Position numbers and translations under genes: made by a program. From Gemmatimonadaceae bacterium (lineage in GTDB: Bacteria; Gemmatimonadota; Gemmatimonadetes; Gemmatimonadales; Gemmatimonadaceae): a stretch of DNA of 64,000 nucleotides. The notes beneath the pieces are model-generated. The model saw nothing but the letters and a program-made list of their open reading frames with translations. It ran no database searches and had not been told where the DNA came from. Location of the stretch: the NCBI GenBank assembly GCA_036003045.1, contig DASYSS010000002.1:1-64000 (forward strand), given 5' to 3'. Below, in pieces: positions 11,790 to 20,584 of the stretch. Position 1 is the stretch's first letter, and each line of letters opens with the position of its first letter.

Positions 11790-12851
11790 CTACTTCATCG
11801 ACAAGAACTTCGGGTCGACGTCGGTAAAGCCCCAGTCTTTCAGCTGGCGAGCCCACGTGCCGAGGTTGTCCTTCGACACGCGTACGAGATCCATCTGCAC
11901 GTGCGGCGGCACGTCTTTGTGCAGGTAAACGTGATCGAAGATCGTCTTCACCGACACGTAGCCCCAGAGATACGTCGGCTGGGCGAAAAGCACCGGCGCG
12001 AGTCCCTTGTCGACGTACGGCAACTCGACCGGCAGCGCGTCGACCGACACGATCTTGACCTTGTCGGGGTTGAGATCGGTGAGCAACGCCGGCGTGAAGA
12101 GCGCCCAGCCGCCGATCATCGCCCAACCCTGGATGTCGGGATACGCGTTCTGGGCGCGCACCACTTCGGCCGCGGCGTCCTGAGGCGTCTCGGCGTGGTA
12201 GAAGGTGTTGAGGATCGTGATGCCCGGGTGCTTCTTGGCTTCTTCCTTCACCCCCTCGACGCGCTTCTGGAGGTTGGGCGCGTTCTGGTTCCCGGCGAGA
12301 ATGGCGATCTTGCCCTTGTCGCCCATCTGCTTCGCCAGCTCTTGCATCACCTGCGTACCCATCAACACGTCGTCGCCGCCGTAAAACGAGAACCGCTTGG
12401 AGCCGGCGACGTCGCTGTCGAAGGTCATGACCGGCACGCCTCGCGCAACCGCTTCGTCCACCGAACCGACGAGCTTGCCCGCGTCGCTCGCCGAGAGAAG
12501 GATCGCGTTCGCGCCGGCGTTCACAGCTTCGCCGATGCGCTGCGCCTGAAGCGTCGGATCCTCGTCGGGTGGCGTGAGCCAATCGATCTTCACGTTCACC
12601 CCGTTCGCCTTCGACAGCTCCGCCGCCGCCGCTTCGGCACCCTGCCGGCCGGACAAGAAGACCGGGTTGGTCGAGCTTTTGGCGATCAGGGCGATCGTGA
12701 ACGTCTTACTTCCACCAGCCGCGGAAGCGCCGCCAGCCGCCGCGGCATCGGATTTATCGGTCTTGGCACCGCTGCACGCGGCAAGAAGGCTCGCGACAAG
12801 CGGGAGGGCGGTGCGCCACAAGGGGCCGGGACGACGAAACGCTCGCGTCAT
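11790..12851 (-). CDS. Periplasmic sugar-binding lipoprotein of an ABC transporter (RbsB-like)
   Basis: The 353-residue product has a lipoprotein signal with lipobox LLAAC at about residues 21-25. A Gly/Ala-rich linker and a type 1 periplasmic-binding fold of the ribose/xylose class follow: FTIALIAKSSTNPVF at the start, then an AILLSASDA block and a C-terminal YLWGYVSV region. Such proteins deliver a pentose or similar sugar to an ABC permease. No ATPase or permease gene is present in this window, so it is an orphan here. It is divergent from the isomerase and ribulokinase genes, which makes L-arabinose or a related sugar a reasonable but unproven ligand. Confidence 0.87.
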   Translation of the reverse strand: MTRAFRRPGPLWRTALPLVASLLAACSGAKTDKSDAAAAGGASAAGGSKTFTIALIAKSSTNPVFLSGRQGAEAAAAELSKANGVNVKIDWLTPPDEDPTLQAQRIGEAVNAGANAILLSASDAGKLVGSVDEAVARGVPVMTFDSDVAGSKRFSFYGGDDVLMGTQVMQELAKQMGDKGKIAILAGNQNAPNLQKRVEGVKEEAKKHPGITILNTFYHAETPQDAAAEVVRAQNAYPDIQGWAMIGGWALFTPALLTDLNPDKVKIVSVDALPVELPYVDKGLAPVLFAQPTYLWGYVSVKTIFDHVYLHKDVPPHVQMDLVRVSKDNLGTWARQLKDWGFTDVDPKFLSMK

Positions 12852-12992
12852 TCAGATCTCTGCGTGTGAAGGTTCGGGTCGGGCGAAACAATGACCTCGA
12901 CACCGCGAGGTGTCAACGCGACGGCCTTCCGGCTGCCGCGCACGCCCGATATGCTCTACCGGCTCGCCCACGCTTTCACGAAACGTCCTCTC

Positions 12993-14489
12993 ATGCGCAT
13001 TCAACTCGAATCGAACGCCGGCGGGAAGCTAACGGCGAAACATGCGGCGCAGGCCGCGAAGCGCGCTTCGCGCCGCCCGCCGGTCGAACGCGTCACCTTG
13101 GCGCTGCTCGTCGGCAATCGCGGGTTCTTCCCCGGCCACCTGGCTCGCACCGGCCGCGACGAGATGCTGCGCGCGTTCGCCGACGAAGGGATCGACGCCA
13201 TCGCCCTGGCGCCGGACGACTCCGTGCACGGCGCGGTAGAGAGCCGCGATGAGTCGAAGGCCTGCGCGGCGCTCTTCCGAAAGCACGCCGATAAGATCGC
13301 GGGCGTCGTCGTCACCCTGCCGAACTTCGGAGACGAGCGCGCCATCGCCGAGACGCTTCGGCTCGCGGGGCTCAACGTGCCAGTGCTGATTCATGCGACC
13401 GCGGACGACCCCGCGAAGATGGGCATCGACTTTCGTCGCGACGCGTTCTGCGGGAAGATGTCCGTCTGTAACGTTTTGACGCAGTACGGCATACCATATA
13501 GTCTGACGTCGCTCCACACTCAACGCCCCGAGTCCGACAGCTTCCGCGCCGACCTTCGCAAGTTCGTCGCGACCTGCCGCGTGGCGCGCGGGCTCAAGAC
13601 GGCGCGCATCGGCGCGATCGGCGCTCGGCCGGCCGCGTTCAAGACGGTCCGCTACAGCGAAAAGATCCTGGAAGCATCCGGGATCGCGGTAGAACCCATC
13701 GACCTCTCCGAAGTCCTCGGCCGCGTCGACCGCCTCGCGAACGACGACGCGGACGTCCTCTACAAGCTCGGCGAGATGCGGGAGTACGTCGCGACGGACG
13801 GCATTCCGACCGACGCGTTGATCAAGATGGCCAAGCTCGGCCTCGTCATCGATCGCTGGATGCGCGAGACGGACGTCAATGTGAGCGCGGTGCAGTGCTG
13901 GACGTCACTCGAGGAGTTCTTCGGCGTCGTGCCGTGCACGCTCATGAGCATGATGAGCGACGTGAACATGCCGAGCGCGTGCGAAGTGGACGTATGCGGC
14001 ACGGTCAGCATGTACGCGCTCACCCTTGCGTCGCAGACGCCAAGCGCGCTGCTCGACTGGAATAACAACTACGGCGACAATCCGGACAAAGCCGTCTGTT
14101 TCCACTGCAGCAACCTGCCGAAGGCGTTCTTCGAAGACGTGAAGATGGACTATCAGGCGATCATCGCCGGAACGGTCGGCCGAGACAACACGTACGGCAC
14201 CGTCGTCGGCAAGGTGCGATCGAGCCCGATGTCGTTCGCCCGATTCTCGACCGATGACCGTACCGGCAAGATCCGTGGCTACGTCGGCGAAGGGCGTTTC
14301 ACGGACGATCCGCTCACGACGTTCGGAGGCGCCGGCGTGGCCGAGATTCCGCGCCTGCAAGAGCTGCTGCGCTTCATCTGTACGAACGGATTCGAGCATC
14401 ACGTCGCCGCGACGATGGCGACCGTCGCCGACGCCGTCCACGAGGCGACGACGCGGTATCTGGGCTGGGACGTCCGGCGCCACGCTTGA
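12993..14489 (+). CDS. L-fucose/L-arabinose isomerase family protein (probable L-arabinose isomerase role)
   Basis: This protein has 498 residues from the start at 12993; an in-frame ATG at 12891 would add 34 residues with no family similarity and leave only 39 bp to the divergent gene. It resembles the COG2407 fucose/arabinose isomerase group. The N-terminal part has LLVGNRGFFPGHLA. The C-terminal half has CWTSLEEFFG and ACEVDVCG, which probably supply the Glu and Asp metal ligands, and EHHVA supplies a His. It is followed after 18 nt by ribulokinase. This suggests that it converts L-arabinose to L-ribulose in place of classical AraA, although L-fucose or D-arabinose isomerase activity cannot be excluded from sequence alone. 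Confidence 0.82.
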   Translation: MRIQLESNAGGKLTAKHAAQAAKRASRRPPVERVTLALLVGNRGFFPGHLARTGRDEMLRAFADEGIDAIALAPDDSVHGAVESRDESKACAALFRKHADKIAGVVVTLPNFGDERAIAETLRLAGLNVPVLIHATADDPAKMGIDFRRDAFCGKMSVCNVLTQYGIPYSLTSLHTQRPESDSFRADLRKFVATCRVARGLKTARIGAIGARPAAFKTVRYSEKILEASGIAVEPIDLSEVLGRVDRLANDDADVLYKLGEMREYVATDGIPTDALIKMAKLGLVIDRWMRETDVNVSAVQCWTSLEEFFGVVPCTLMSMMSDVNMPSACEVDVCGTVSMYALTLASQTPSALLDWNNNYGDNPDKAVCFHCSNLPKAFFEDVKMDYQAIIAGTVGRDNTYGTVVGKVRSSPMSFARFSTDDRTGKIRGYVGEGRFTDDPLTTFGGAGVAEIPRLQELLRFICTNGFEHHVAATMATVADAVHEATTRYLGWDVRRHA

Positions 14490-14507
14490 GAGGGGGACAT
14501 CGCGCCA

Positions 14508-16082
14508 ATGGCGGTCGTCGCGGGAGTAGACTTCGGCACACAGAGCGTGCGCGTCGCGCTCGTGGACAGCGAGCGCGGTCCGATCGGCGCGGGAACCGCC
14601 GAGTATCCGGTGAACCGCGATCGGCGCGATCCGGACTTCGCCACCCAGGCGCACGCGTCGCACATGGACGCGCTCGCGCTCGCGGTGCAGCGCGCGCTGG
14701 CCGACGCGAAGTTGAGTGGCCAGCGAGTCCAAGCGATCGCCCTCGACACGACGGGATCGACGGTAGTTCCGGTGGACGAGCGTCTCAAGCCGCTCGATGA
14801 CTACTACCTGTGGGCCGATCATCGCGCGAAGGACGAGGCCGCGCTCATCACGGAGATGTCCCGTCGCGAGAAGCTGCCGGCGATCGAGATGTGCGGGGGC
14901 GTTTACTCGTCGGAGTGGGGGTTCGCCAAACTGCTCCACTGGTTGCGCCACAATCCGAGCAAGCGCGCCCGCTTCGCGACGGCACTCGAGCATTGCGACA
15001 TGGTTGCCGCCGTGCTTTCCGGCGAGACGAACGTCGAGAACGTTCCGCGCTCCGTCTGCGCGATGGGACACAAGTGGCTCTGGAGCGAATCGGACGGGCT
15101 GCCTCCCGAAGAATTCCTCGCATCCATAGACCCGCTCTTCGCCGGAATCCGAGACAAGCTCGGCGGACGCTATCGCACGTCTGATCACATCGCCGGACAG
15201 CTGAGCGACGAGTGGGCTTCGCGTCTCGGACTGCGCGCGGGGATTCCGATTCCCATCGGGGCGTTCGATGCACATTGGGACGCCGTCGGCGCGGGCATCC
15301 AGGAAGGCGACGTCGTCAACGTGGTCGGCACGAGCACGTGCATCATCGCCATCGCGAAACAGGCCGACTGCGTGCCCGGCGTCTGCGGCGTCGTTCCGGG
15401 ATCCGTGCACCCCGACTACGTCGGCGTGGAAGCTGGTCTCTCGGCGGTCGGTGACATCTTCGAGGCCATCGCGCGTCGAGCGGGCACGAGCGTCCGAGTC
15501 CTGTCGAATGGACTCGAGGAATATCAGGCCGGGCAGACGGGGCTTCTCCGACTCACCTGGGACAACGGCGACCGGACCGTTCTCGTCAACCCGAACCTCG
15601 GCGGCGTCACGCTCGGTTGGAATCTCAACCACGACGCGCGCGACGATCTGTTCGCCGCAATCGAGGGCACGGCGCTGCACACGCGTGTCGTCTTCGAGCG
15701 AATGGCCGAACACGGCGTGCCGATTCGGCGCGTGATCAACGCCGGCGGCATTCCTCAAAAGAACGACGTCTTGAATCGCGTGTACGCCAACGTGTTCGGG
15801 GTGCCGGTGCTCATCCCCGAGCGGCCGATCACCGGGCTCGGCTCCGCGATCTTCGCCTTCAAAGCCGCCGGGACGTTTCCGACGATCGACGACGCGCAGC
15901 GGGCGCTCTGTCCGTCCTATCGCGTGATCGAGCCGGAAACGCGGCAGGGCGCCGTGTACGACGAGCTCTATTCGTTGTACAAGGATCTCTACTTCGCGAT
16001 GGGCAACCCGCGCTCCGAACCCGCCCATCTCGGCGCCGTCCTGCCATCGCTGCGTCGCATCGCGGCCGCCGCCCGAGCCTGA
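14508..16082 (+). CDS. araB: Ribulokinase
   Basis: This 524-residue FGGY kinase phosphorylates L-ribulose to L-ribulose 5-phosphate. The match to AraB is close across the protein: GVDFGTQSVR (phosphate loop), LDTTGST, GGVYSSEW, MGHKWLW, GAFDAHWDAVGAG with the likely catalytic Asp, VGTSTC, EAGLSAVGDI and the C-terminal NAGGIPQKN. The DTTGST and YSSEW motifs separate ribulokinases from xylulo- and glycerol kinases. It lies 18 nt downstream of the isomerase-family gene, and a GAGAGGGGGA-like ribosome-binding site precedes the ATG, so the two form an operon. The next enzyme of the pathway, AraD, is encoded at 22927-23652. Confidence 0.95.
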   Translation: MAVVAGVDFGTQSVRVALVDSERGPIGAGTAEYPVNRDRRDPDFATQAHASHMDALALAVQRALADAKLSGQRVQAIALDTTGSTVVPVDERLKPLDDYYLWADHRAKDEAALITEMSRREKLPAIEMCGGVYSSEWGFAKLLHWLRHNPSKRARFATALEHCDMVAAVLSGETNVENVPRSVCAMGHKWLWSESDGLPPEEFLASIDPLFAGIRDKLGGRYRTSDHIAGQLSDEWASRLGLRAGIPIPIGAFDAHWDAVGAGIQEGDVVNVVGTSTCIIAIAKQADCVPGVCGVVPGSVHPDYVGVEAGLSAVGDIFEAIARRAGTSVRVLSNGLEEYQAGQTGLLRLTWDNGDRTVLVNPNLGGVTLGWNLNHDARDDLFAAIEGTALHTRVVFERMAEHGVPIRRVINAGGIPQKNDVLNRVYANVFGVPVLIPERPITGLGSAIFAFKAAGTFPTIDDAQRALCPSYRVIEPETRQGAVYDELYSLYKDLYFAMGNPRSEPAHLGAVLPSLRRIAAAARA

Positions 16083-16175
16083 ATAGGCGCGCCCGACGGC
16101 CGGTATCGCGCCACTCGATGGACCGAGCCGGTCTCGGGTGTCATGTTGAATGGATCGAGCCATGGGTACGCCTTC

Positions 16176-17435
16176 ATGACGTTACACGACCGAATTCGCA
16201 TGTTGGGTGCGGGGCTGCTGTTCGTCGCGTCCGCGATGAACGCGGGCGCGCAGCAACCGGTGCATCCACCCCTCACGATCAACGTGCGCGTGGTGGACAG
16301 CGGCGCCGTGGCCATCAGCGGCGCGGAGGTCGCGGTCGTCCAGGGACTGAACGACGCACGCGCCAGCGGCAACACCGACGTGCGCGGCCTCGTTTCCCTC
16401 ACGATCTCCGATCCCGACGGCAACTATCAGATCATCGTGCGCAAGATCGGGTTCGTCCGCGAGGCCGAGTTTTTTCACGCGAGATCCGGCCCGCTGAATT
16501 TCCAAGTCGTGATGCACCGCGCCGTCCAATCACTCGCGCCGGTGCAGGTCAACGCGCAGGAAGACGTCACGAGGAAGAGTTACTTCATCGACGCAGACGA
16601 GATCGCGAAGCACGCGGACCAATTGATCGACGCAACCGACATCCTGAAGAAGCTCAGGCCGGACATGATATGCGGCCGATCGTGCTTCCCAATGCAGGCC
16701 GCCGGCCAGGCGACGAAAACCCCCGTGCGAAAGTGTCCGACGCTGGCGTTCCAGCCGCGCCGTACCTGCCCGGTCGTCAGCGACCCCAACCCGTCGCTGT
16801 CGACGAACGTTTGGGTCAACGGCGTGTGGATTCGCAGCATCGCAACGGACACGGTCTGCCAGACCGGTCGCCGAGGAATTCTTGCCGGACTCTCGCCTGG
16901 GTCGATGCAGGTGCTGTGCGAAATCCAACCCGAGCACATCGAGCAGATCACGTACGCCGACGAATTCAACACGACGGTCGGAAAGCCGCACAGCGACAGC
17001 GCGATCTACATCGTCTTGAAGCAAGGCGTCGCTTACCAGCCGGGAGCCAAGTCGTACGTCGTCGATGAATCGCCTGAGGACAGCAAGAAGCCCGCGGCGG
17101 CGCGTTCAGCCGGCGGGTCACATGACTCCCTCGGCGTTGCGTCGCCGCACGATTCGACGGCTGCGCTCCCGAGATACCGCTACCGCCTCCTCGGCGTGTT
17201 CGACGAGGGCACGGGAGATCCCGTCGAAGGCGCGCACGTGACCGACGCGAAGAGCGGCGACTACGTGACGACGACCGCGACCGGCACCGTGAGCCTCGTC
17301 TTTTTGCCCGAAGGCAGCTCACTCCTCAAGATCACGAAGCCCGGCTATCAGGAATTGGATCTCACGGTCGACATCGGTCCGAACGAGACGAACGCGTTGA
17401 CGCTTCTCATGAAGAAAACGCCCGAGCACCGATAG
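16176..17435 (+). CDS. Exported carboxypeptidase-regulatory / TonB-plug-like protein without a beta-barrel
   Basis: The start at 16176 gives a 419-residue protein with a clear signal peptide (residues 1-26, ending near AGAQQP). A carboxypeptidase regulatory-like (CNA-B fold) domain at about 30-125 is followed by a region that looks like a TonB receptor plug: VWVNGVWIR, IQPEHIEQITYADE, then AIYIVLKQG. A second regulatory-like domain ends the protein (about 330-415). There is no room for a beta-barrel. Six cysteines lie in the middle region and could form disulfides. The protein at 28134-29210 has a similar order. It probably sits in the periplasm or at the surface; the function is unknown. Confidence 0.75.
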   Translation: MTLHDRIRMLGAGLLFVASAMNAGAQQPVHPPLTINVRVVDSGAVAISGAEVAVVQGLNDARASGNTDVRGLVSLTISDPDGNYQIIVRKIGFVREAEFFHARSGPLNFQVVMHRAVQSLAPVQVNAQEDVTRKSYFIDADEIAKHADQLIDATDILKKLRPDMICGRSCFPMQAAGQATKTPVRKCPTLAFQPRRTCPVVSDPNPSLSTNVWVNGVWIRSIATDTVCQTGRRGILAGLSPGSMQVLCEIQPEHIEQITYADEFNTTVGKPHSDSAIYIVLKQGVAYQPGAKSYVVDESPEDSKKPAAARSAGGSHDSLGVASPHDSTAALPRYRYRLLGVFDEGTGDPVEGAHVTDAKSGDYVTTTATGTVSLVFLPEGSSLLKITKPGYQELDLTVDIGPNETNALTLLMKKTPEHR

Positions 17436-17457
17436 TCTCTCGCCTTTCGCGCCGGAA

Positions 17458-18759
17458 TCAGCGTTGCGCGGCCTTCTCGCGCTCGATTCCGCTGCTCGGT
17501 AGTGCTCCACCCGCAACGCCCGCGTCCGGCGATGGAGTAAACCGGTTCACCAGCGCCGCCGCGACGAGGTCGCCGGTGACGTTGAGCACCGTCGCGAACG
17601 TGTCCGGGAGCGCGTCCACCGCGATGAGAATTCCTATCCCTTCGACAGGCAACCCGATCGCGAGAAAGAGCGGCGCAAGCATGATGAACGCGCCCCGCGG
17701 AATTCCGGGCGCGGCAAACGCGAGGAACACGGCCGCGAATGCCACCGTCGCGAGCTGCTGCGCGTGCAGCGGGATTCCGTAGAACCAGCCCACGAACAGC
17801 GCGCCGACGGTCCACGACACCGGCCCGGCGATCTTGAAGAGCGACACCGCGAGCGGCAGCGAGAATCCGGCGATTCGATTCGGAATGCCGAGCCCTTGCT
17901 CCGCGCTCTCGACCAACGCCGGCAACGACGCAATCGACGAGCTCGAGCTGAACGCGATCAGCTGAGCTGGCAGCGCGGCGCGCGCAAACCGACGAAGCGG
18001 AACTCGTGCCACGATCGCGGCCACGGGATACAACAACAATGTCACCGCGATGCTCGCCACCGAATACGCCGCGATGTACAAGCCGATCGCGCCTGCCACG
18101 CTCGCGCCGAGATGCGCCGCCAACGGCAGCACGAGCGCGAACACGCCGATCGGCGCAAGCGCCACGACCCACCGCACGAGCACGAGCATCGCCGCGCAGA
18201 GCGACTTGAAGAACGACGACAGCGGCTCGCGCGTGTCCCTCGGCAGGTTGAGAATCGCCAAGGCCAACAGAATGGAGAAGACGATCAGCGGAACCATGTC
18301 CCCGTTCGCCGCTGCGGCGATCGGATTGGCCGGAATGAGCGACGTGAGCCAACGCCCAAACGTCTGCCCCTGGGTCCCCGCGAGCTGGCTGGCCGCCTCC
18401 GCCGCGCCGGCCGGAAGCGCGGGATGCGCGCCGCTCGGAAACGGCAAGAGCGCGAAGAGACTTGGCGCGAGCGGTACGACGACGACCGCGACGCCCGCCG
18501 CGAGGAGAACGAACATGAGCAGCGTTCGCCCGCCGAGTCGTCCGATCGACGCGACGTCCGCGGTCGAGGCGACTCCCGTAACGAGCAGCGAGACGATGAG
18601 CGGGATCACCGTCATTCGAATCGCGTTCACCCACAGCGTACCGAGCGGCGCGATGGCGTCGGCCGCGCTCAGCGCCGACGCGCTTCCCGACGCGGCGATG
18701 GCCACACCACCGACGACCGCCGCGCCGAGCGCGACGACGATTCGCGTGCCTTCCTTCAT
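17458..18759 (-). CDS. Dicarboxylate/amino acid:cation symporter (DAACS family)
   Basis: This is a 433-residue integral membrane protein. It carries the serine-rich re-entrant loop SSSSSIASLPA and the later KIAGPVSW and GIPLHAQQ segments typical of GltP/DctA-like carriers. Family members import glutamate, aspartate or C4-dicarboxylates with Na+ or H+. Length and helix distribution (about eight helices plus two hairpins) fit the family. It lies 31 nt downstream of an SDR gene on the same strand. The exact substrate cannot be read from the sequence. Confidence 0.9.
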   Translation of the reverse strand: MKEGTRIVVALGAAVVGGVAIAASGSASALSAADAIAPLGTLWVNAIRMTVIPLIVSLLVTGVASTADVASIGRLGGRTLLMFVLLAAGVAVVVVPLAPSLFALLPFPSGAHPALPAGAAEAASQLAGTQGQTFGRWLTSLIPANPIAAAANGDMVPLIVFSILLALAILNLPRDTREPLSSFFKSLCAAMLVLVRWVVALAPIGVFALVLPLAAHLGASVAGAIGLYIAAYSVASIAVTLLLYPVAAIVARVPLRRFARAALPAQLIAFSSSSSIASLPALVESAEQGLGIPNRIAGFSLPLAVSLFKIAGPVSWTVGALFVGWFYGIPLHAQQLATVAFAAVFLAFAAPGIPRGAFIMLAPLFLAIGLPVEGIGILIAVDALPDTFATVLNVTGDLVAAALVNRFTPSPDAGVAGGALPSSGIEREKAAQR

Positions 18760-18790
18760 CTTGAGCTCGTCTGTGCGGTGAACGGGCAGG

Positions 18791-19576
18791 CTACATCATC
18801 AAGTCGCCGCCCGAGATGTCGATCGACGCGCCGGTCATGTAGCCGGCTTCTTCGGAGGCGAGAAAACAAATCAAGTCGGCGACCTCGATCGCGGTGCCGA
18901 GACGTGGAATCGGAAAACTTGCCGCGAGCCGCTCGAGCAATTCGGGCGGCGCGGTTTCCTGCGTGAGCTCAGTGTCGATCATTCCCGGGCAGATCGCGTT
19001 GACGGTGATTCCAAACTTTCCGATCTCCTTCGCCGCCGCGCGAGTCAGTCCAAGCAGGCCGGCCTTGGACGCCGTGTAGTGCGCTCCACCGAGCGTGCTC
19101 ACCGTTCGTCCGGCGGTGGACGAAACGTTGACGATGCGACCGTAGTGCTGCGCCTTCATGACCGGCAGCACGGCCTGAGTGAACAGGAACGGCGCCGTCA
19201 TGTTGACTTCCAACGCTTGACGCCACTCCGCGGTGGTGAGATCCGGAAATCTGGTCGGTCGCGCGTGCGCCGCGTTGTTGACGAGGATGTCGACGCGCCC
19301 GAAATGCGTCATCGTCTGCTGCACGATGTCTTCGGGCACGCCGTCCACGGTCACGTCACCGGGTACGGCCAGCAAATGCGTGCTGCCGCCGAGTGACGCC
19401 ACGGTCGCTTCGGCACGCCCGCGGTCGCGCACGTTGACGGCCACGCTCGCTCCCCGCTCGAGAAAGCGCGCGACGGCCGCGCGCCCCAGCCCGCGCGCCG
19501 CGCCGGTGACGATGGCGACTCGCCCCGTGAAATCCTTATGTCGGGGGGGAACGGGAGGGGAAGGGGTCTGATCCAC
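18791..19576 (-). CDS. Short-chain dehydrogenase/reductase (3-oxoacyl-ACP reductase-like)
   Basis: The product is a classical SDR of about 261 residues. It has the cofactor loop TGAARGLGRA, NNAAH in place of NNAG, the catalytic Ser in NVSSTAGR, and YTASKAG with the catalytic Tyr and Lys. The C-terminus GASIDISGGDLMM is typical of FabG-like enzymes. The frame stays open for 118 more codons upstream, but the extra part is Arg-rich and unlike any SDR. I placed the start at a GTG 16 codons before the Rossmann fold; a TTG at 19612 is the alternative. It probably forms an operon with the DAACS gene, and it diverges from the TIM-barrel gene at 19642. Confidence 0.85.
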   Translation of the reverse strand: MDQTPSPPVPPRHKDFTGRVAIVTGAARGLGRAAVARFLERGASVAVNVRDRGRAEATVASLGGSTHLLAVPGDVTVDGVPEDIVQQTMTHFGRVDILVNNAAHARPTRFPDLTTAEWRQALEVNMTAPFLFTQAVLPVMKAQHYGRIVNVSSTAGRTVSTLGGAHYTASKAGLLGLTRAAAKEIGKFGITVNAICPGMIDTELTQETAPPELLERLAASFPIPRLGTAIEVADLICFLASEEAGYMTGASIDISGGDLMM

Positions 19577-19641
19577 GGGAGACGGTTGCGGTGGCGCGCC
19601 GAATATGGCCAAGCCGAGTGAGAGCGGATAGAGTTTGTCGC

Positions 19642-20499
19642 ATGAAACGGCGCACGTTCGTTCAAGCGATCGGTTCGGCGGCGGCGAGCGCTTTCGTCGC
19701 GCCGCTTCGCGGGACGCGGCCGGAATGGAGTCGAACGGCCAAGCTCGATCGCGTCGGACTCGAGCTCTATGCCGTCCGTCGAGCGATGAAGGCCGATCCG
19801 GAGCGAACGCTCGCCGCGGTCCGTGCCATGGGCTACGATGACGTCGAGCTCCTCTGGTCCTTGGGCAACTTCGGGCGCACGCCGCAGCAAGTTCGCGCGA
19901 CGTTGGATGACGAAGGACTCCGCGCGCCATCCGCTCACATGGCTCCCGAGGTCATTCTCAAGGACTGGGACCAGAGCCTCGAGAAGGCACATCTGCTCGG
20001 CCACCGCTATCTGGTCGTTCCAAGCCTGCCCGACGAGACGCAGCATTCGCTCGACGCGTGGAGACAGTGGGCGGACCGGTTCAACATCGCCGGCGCCGCC
20101 GCGCGCCACGCCGGAATCTGGCTCGCATTTCACAACGAGCCCGATCACATGAAGCCGATCGACGGCGCGGTTCCCTACGACGTCTTCATCGCTCGCCTCG
20201 ATCAGGCCGCGGTTCGTCTCCAGCTCGACGTCGGCAACATGCTCATGGGGCACGGCGACCCGATGCACTATCTCACGGCGCATCGCGACCGCTATTGGAG
20301 CTTTCACCTCAAGGACGTCGTGCCCGACGGCTCGACGGACGTCGAGCTCGGAAAAGGCACCTTCGACTTCGCCCGCTTCCTCGCCGCGGTGCCGGATCTT
20401 TCGCAGAAGCCGTGCTATGTCGAGCAGGAGAATCCGTCGGACGAGATGGTGAGTGCGCGAAAAAACTGTGACTACCTGCGCCATCTCACATTTGGATAA
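19642..20499 (+). CDS. Tat-exported sugar phosphate isomerase/epimerase-like TIM-barrel protein
   Basis: The ATG at 19642 puts a twin-arginine signal (KRRTFVQAIGSAAAS) at the N-terminus of this 285-residue protein; an in-frame start 17 codons upstream would add only basic residues. The rest is a xylose-isomerase-like TIM barrel with VGLELYAVR, GYDDVELLW, WLAFHNE, QLDVGNM, SFHLKD and CYVEQEN. The conserved Glu, Asp and His positions are those of divalent-metal isomerases and epimerases. Export by the Tat pathway fits a folded metalloenzyme. Homologues often stand with Gfo/Idh/MocA and DUF1080 genes and act on oxidised sugars; here it precedes the GH31 gene by about 85 nt. Confidence 0.85.
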   Translation: MKRRTFVQAIGSAAASAFVAPLRGTRPEWSRTAKLDRVGLELYAVRRAMKADPERTLAAVRAMGYDDVELLWSLGNFGRTPQQVRATLDDEGLRAPSAHMAPEVILKDWDQSLEKAHLLGHRYLVVPSLPDETQHSLDAWRQWADRFNIAGAAARHAGIWLAFHNEPDHMKPIDGAVPYDVFIARLDQAAVRLQLDVGNMLMGHGDPMHYLTAHRDRYWSFHLKDVVPDGSTDVELGKGTFDFARFLAAVPDLSQKPCYVEQENPSDEMVSARKNCDYLRHLTFG

Positions 20500-20512
20500 T
20501 TCACGCTGTCTT

Positions 20513-20555
20513 CGCCTCGCTTCAAGTCTGCGGGATCTGTGCTGAAGTTTTCCTT
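20513..20555. repeat. Half copy of the intergenic repeat element
   Basis: In the gap between the TIM-barrel gene and the GH31 gene, the stretch TTCAAGTCTGCGGGATCTGT followed by GCTGAAGTTTT matches the right arm of the elements at 37670-37786 and 48360-48471. The left arm is absent. Confidence 0.6.
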
Positions 20556-20584
20556 CCACATCAGTGGCCGGAGATAACGAAGCG

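Noticed and set aside
12993-14489. Classical L-arabinose isomerase (araA)
   Set aside because: The sequence belongs to the broader fucose/arabinose isomerase group; the symbol araA was not assigned without a direct test.
13905-16163. A 752-codon open frame antisense to the isomerase and araB
   Set aside because: Shadow frame; araB is certain on the + strand and the antisense product is basic and featureless.
16176-17435. TonB-dependent receptor
   Set aside because: The plug-like segment is present, but the protein is far too short for a 22-strand barrel and has an intact stop.
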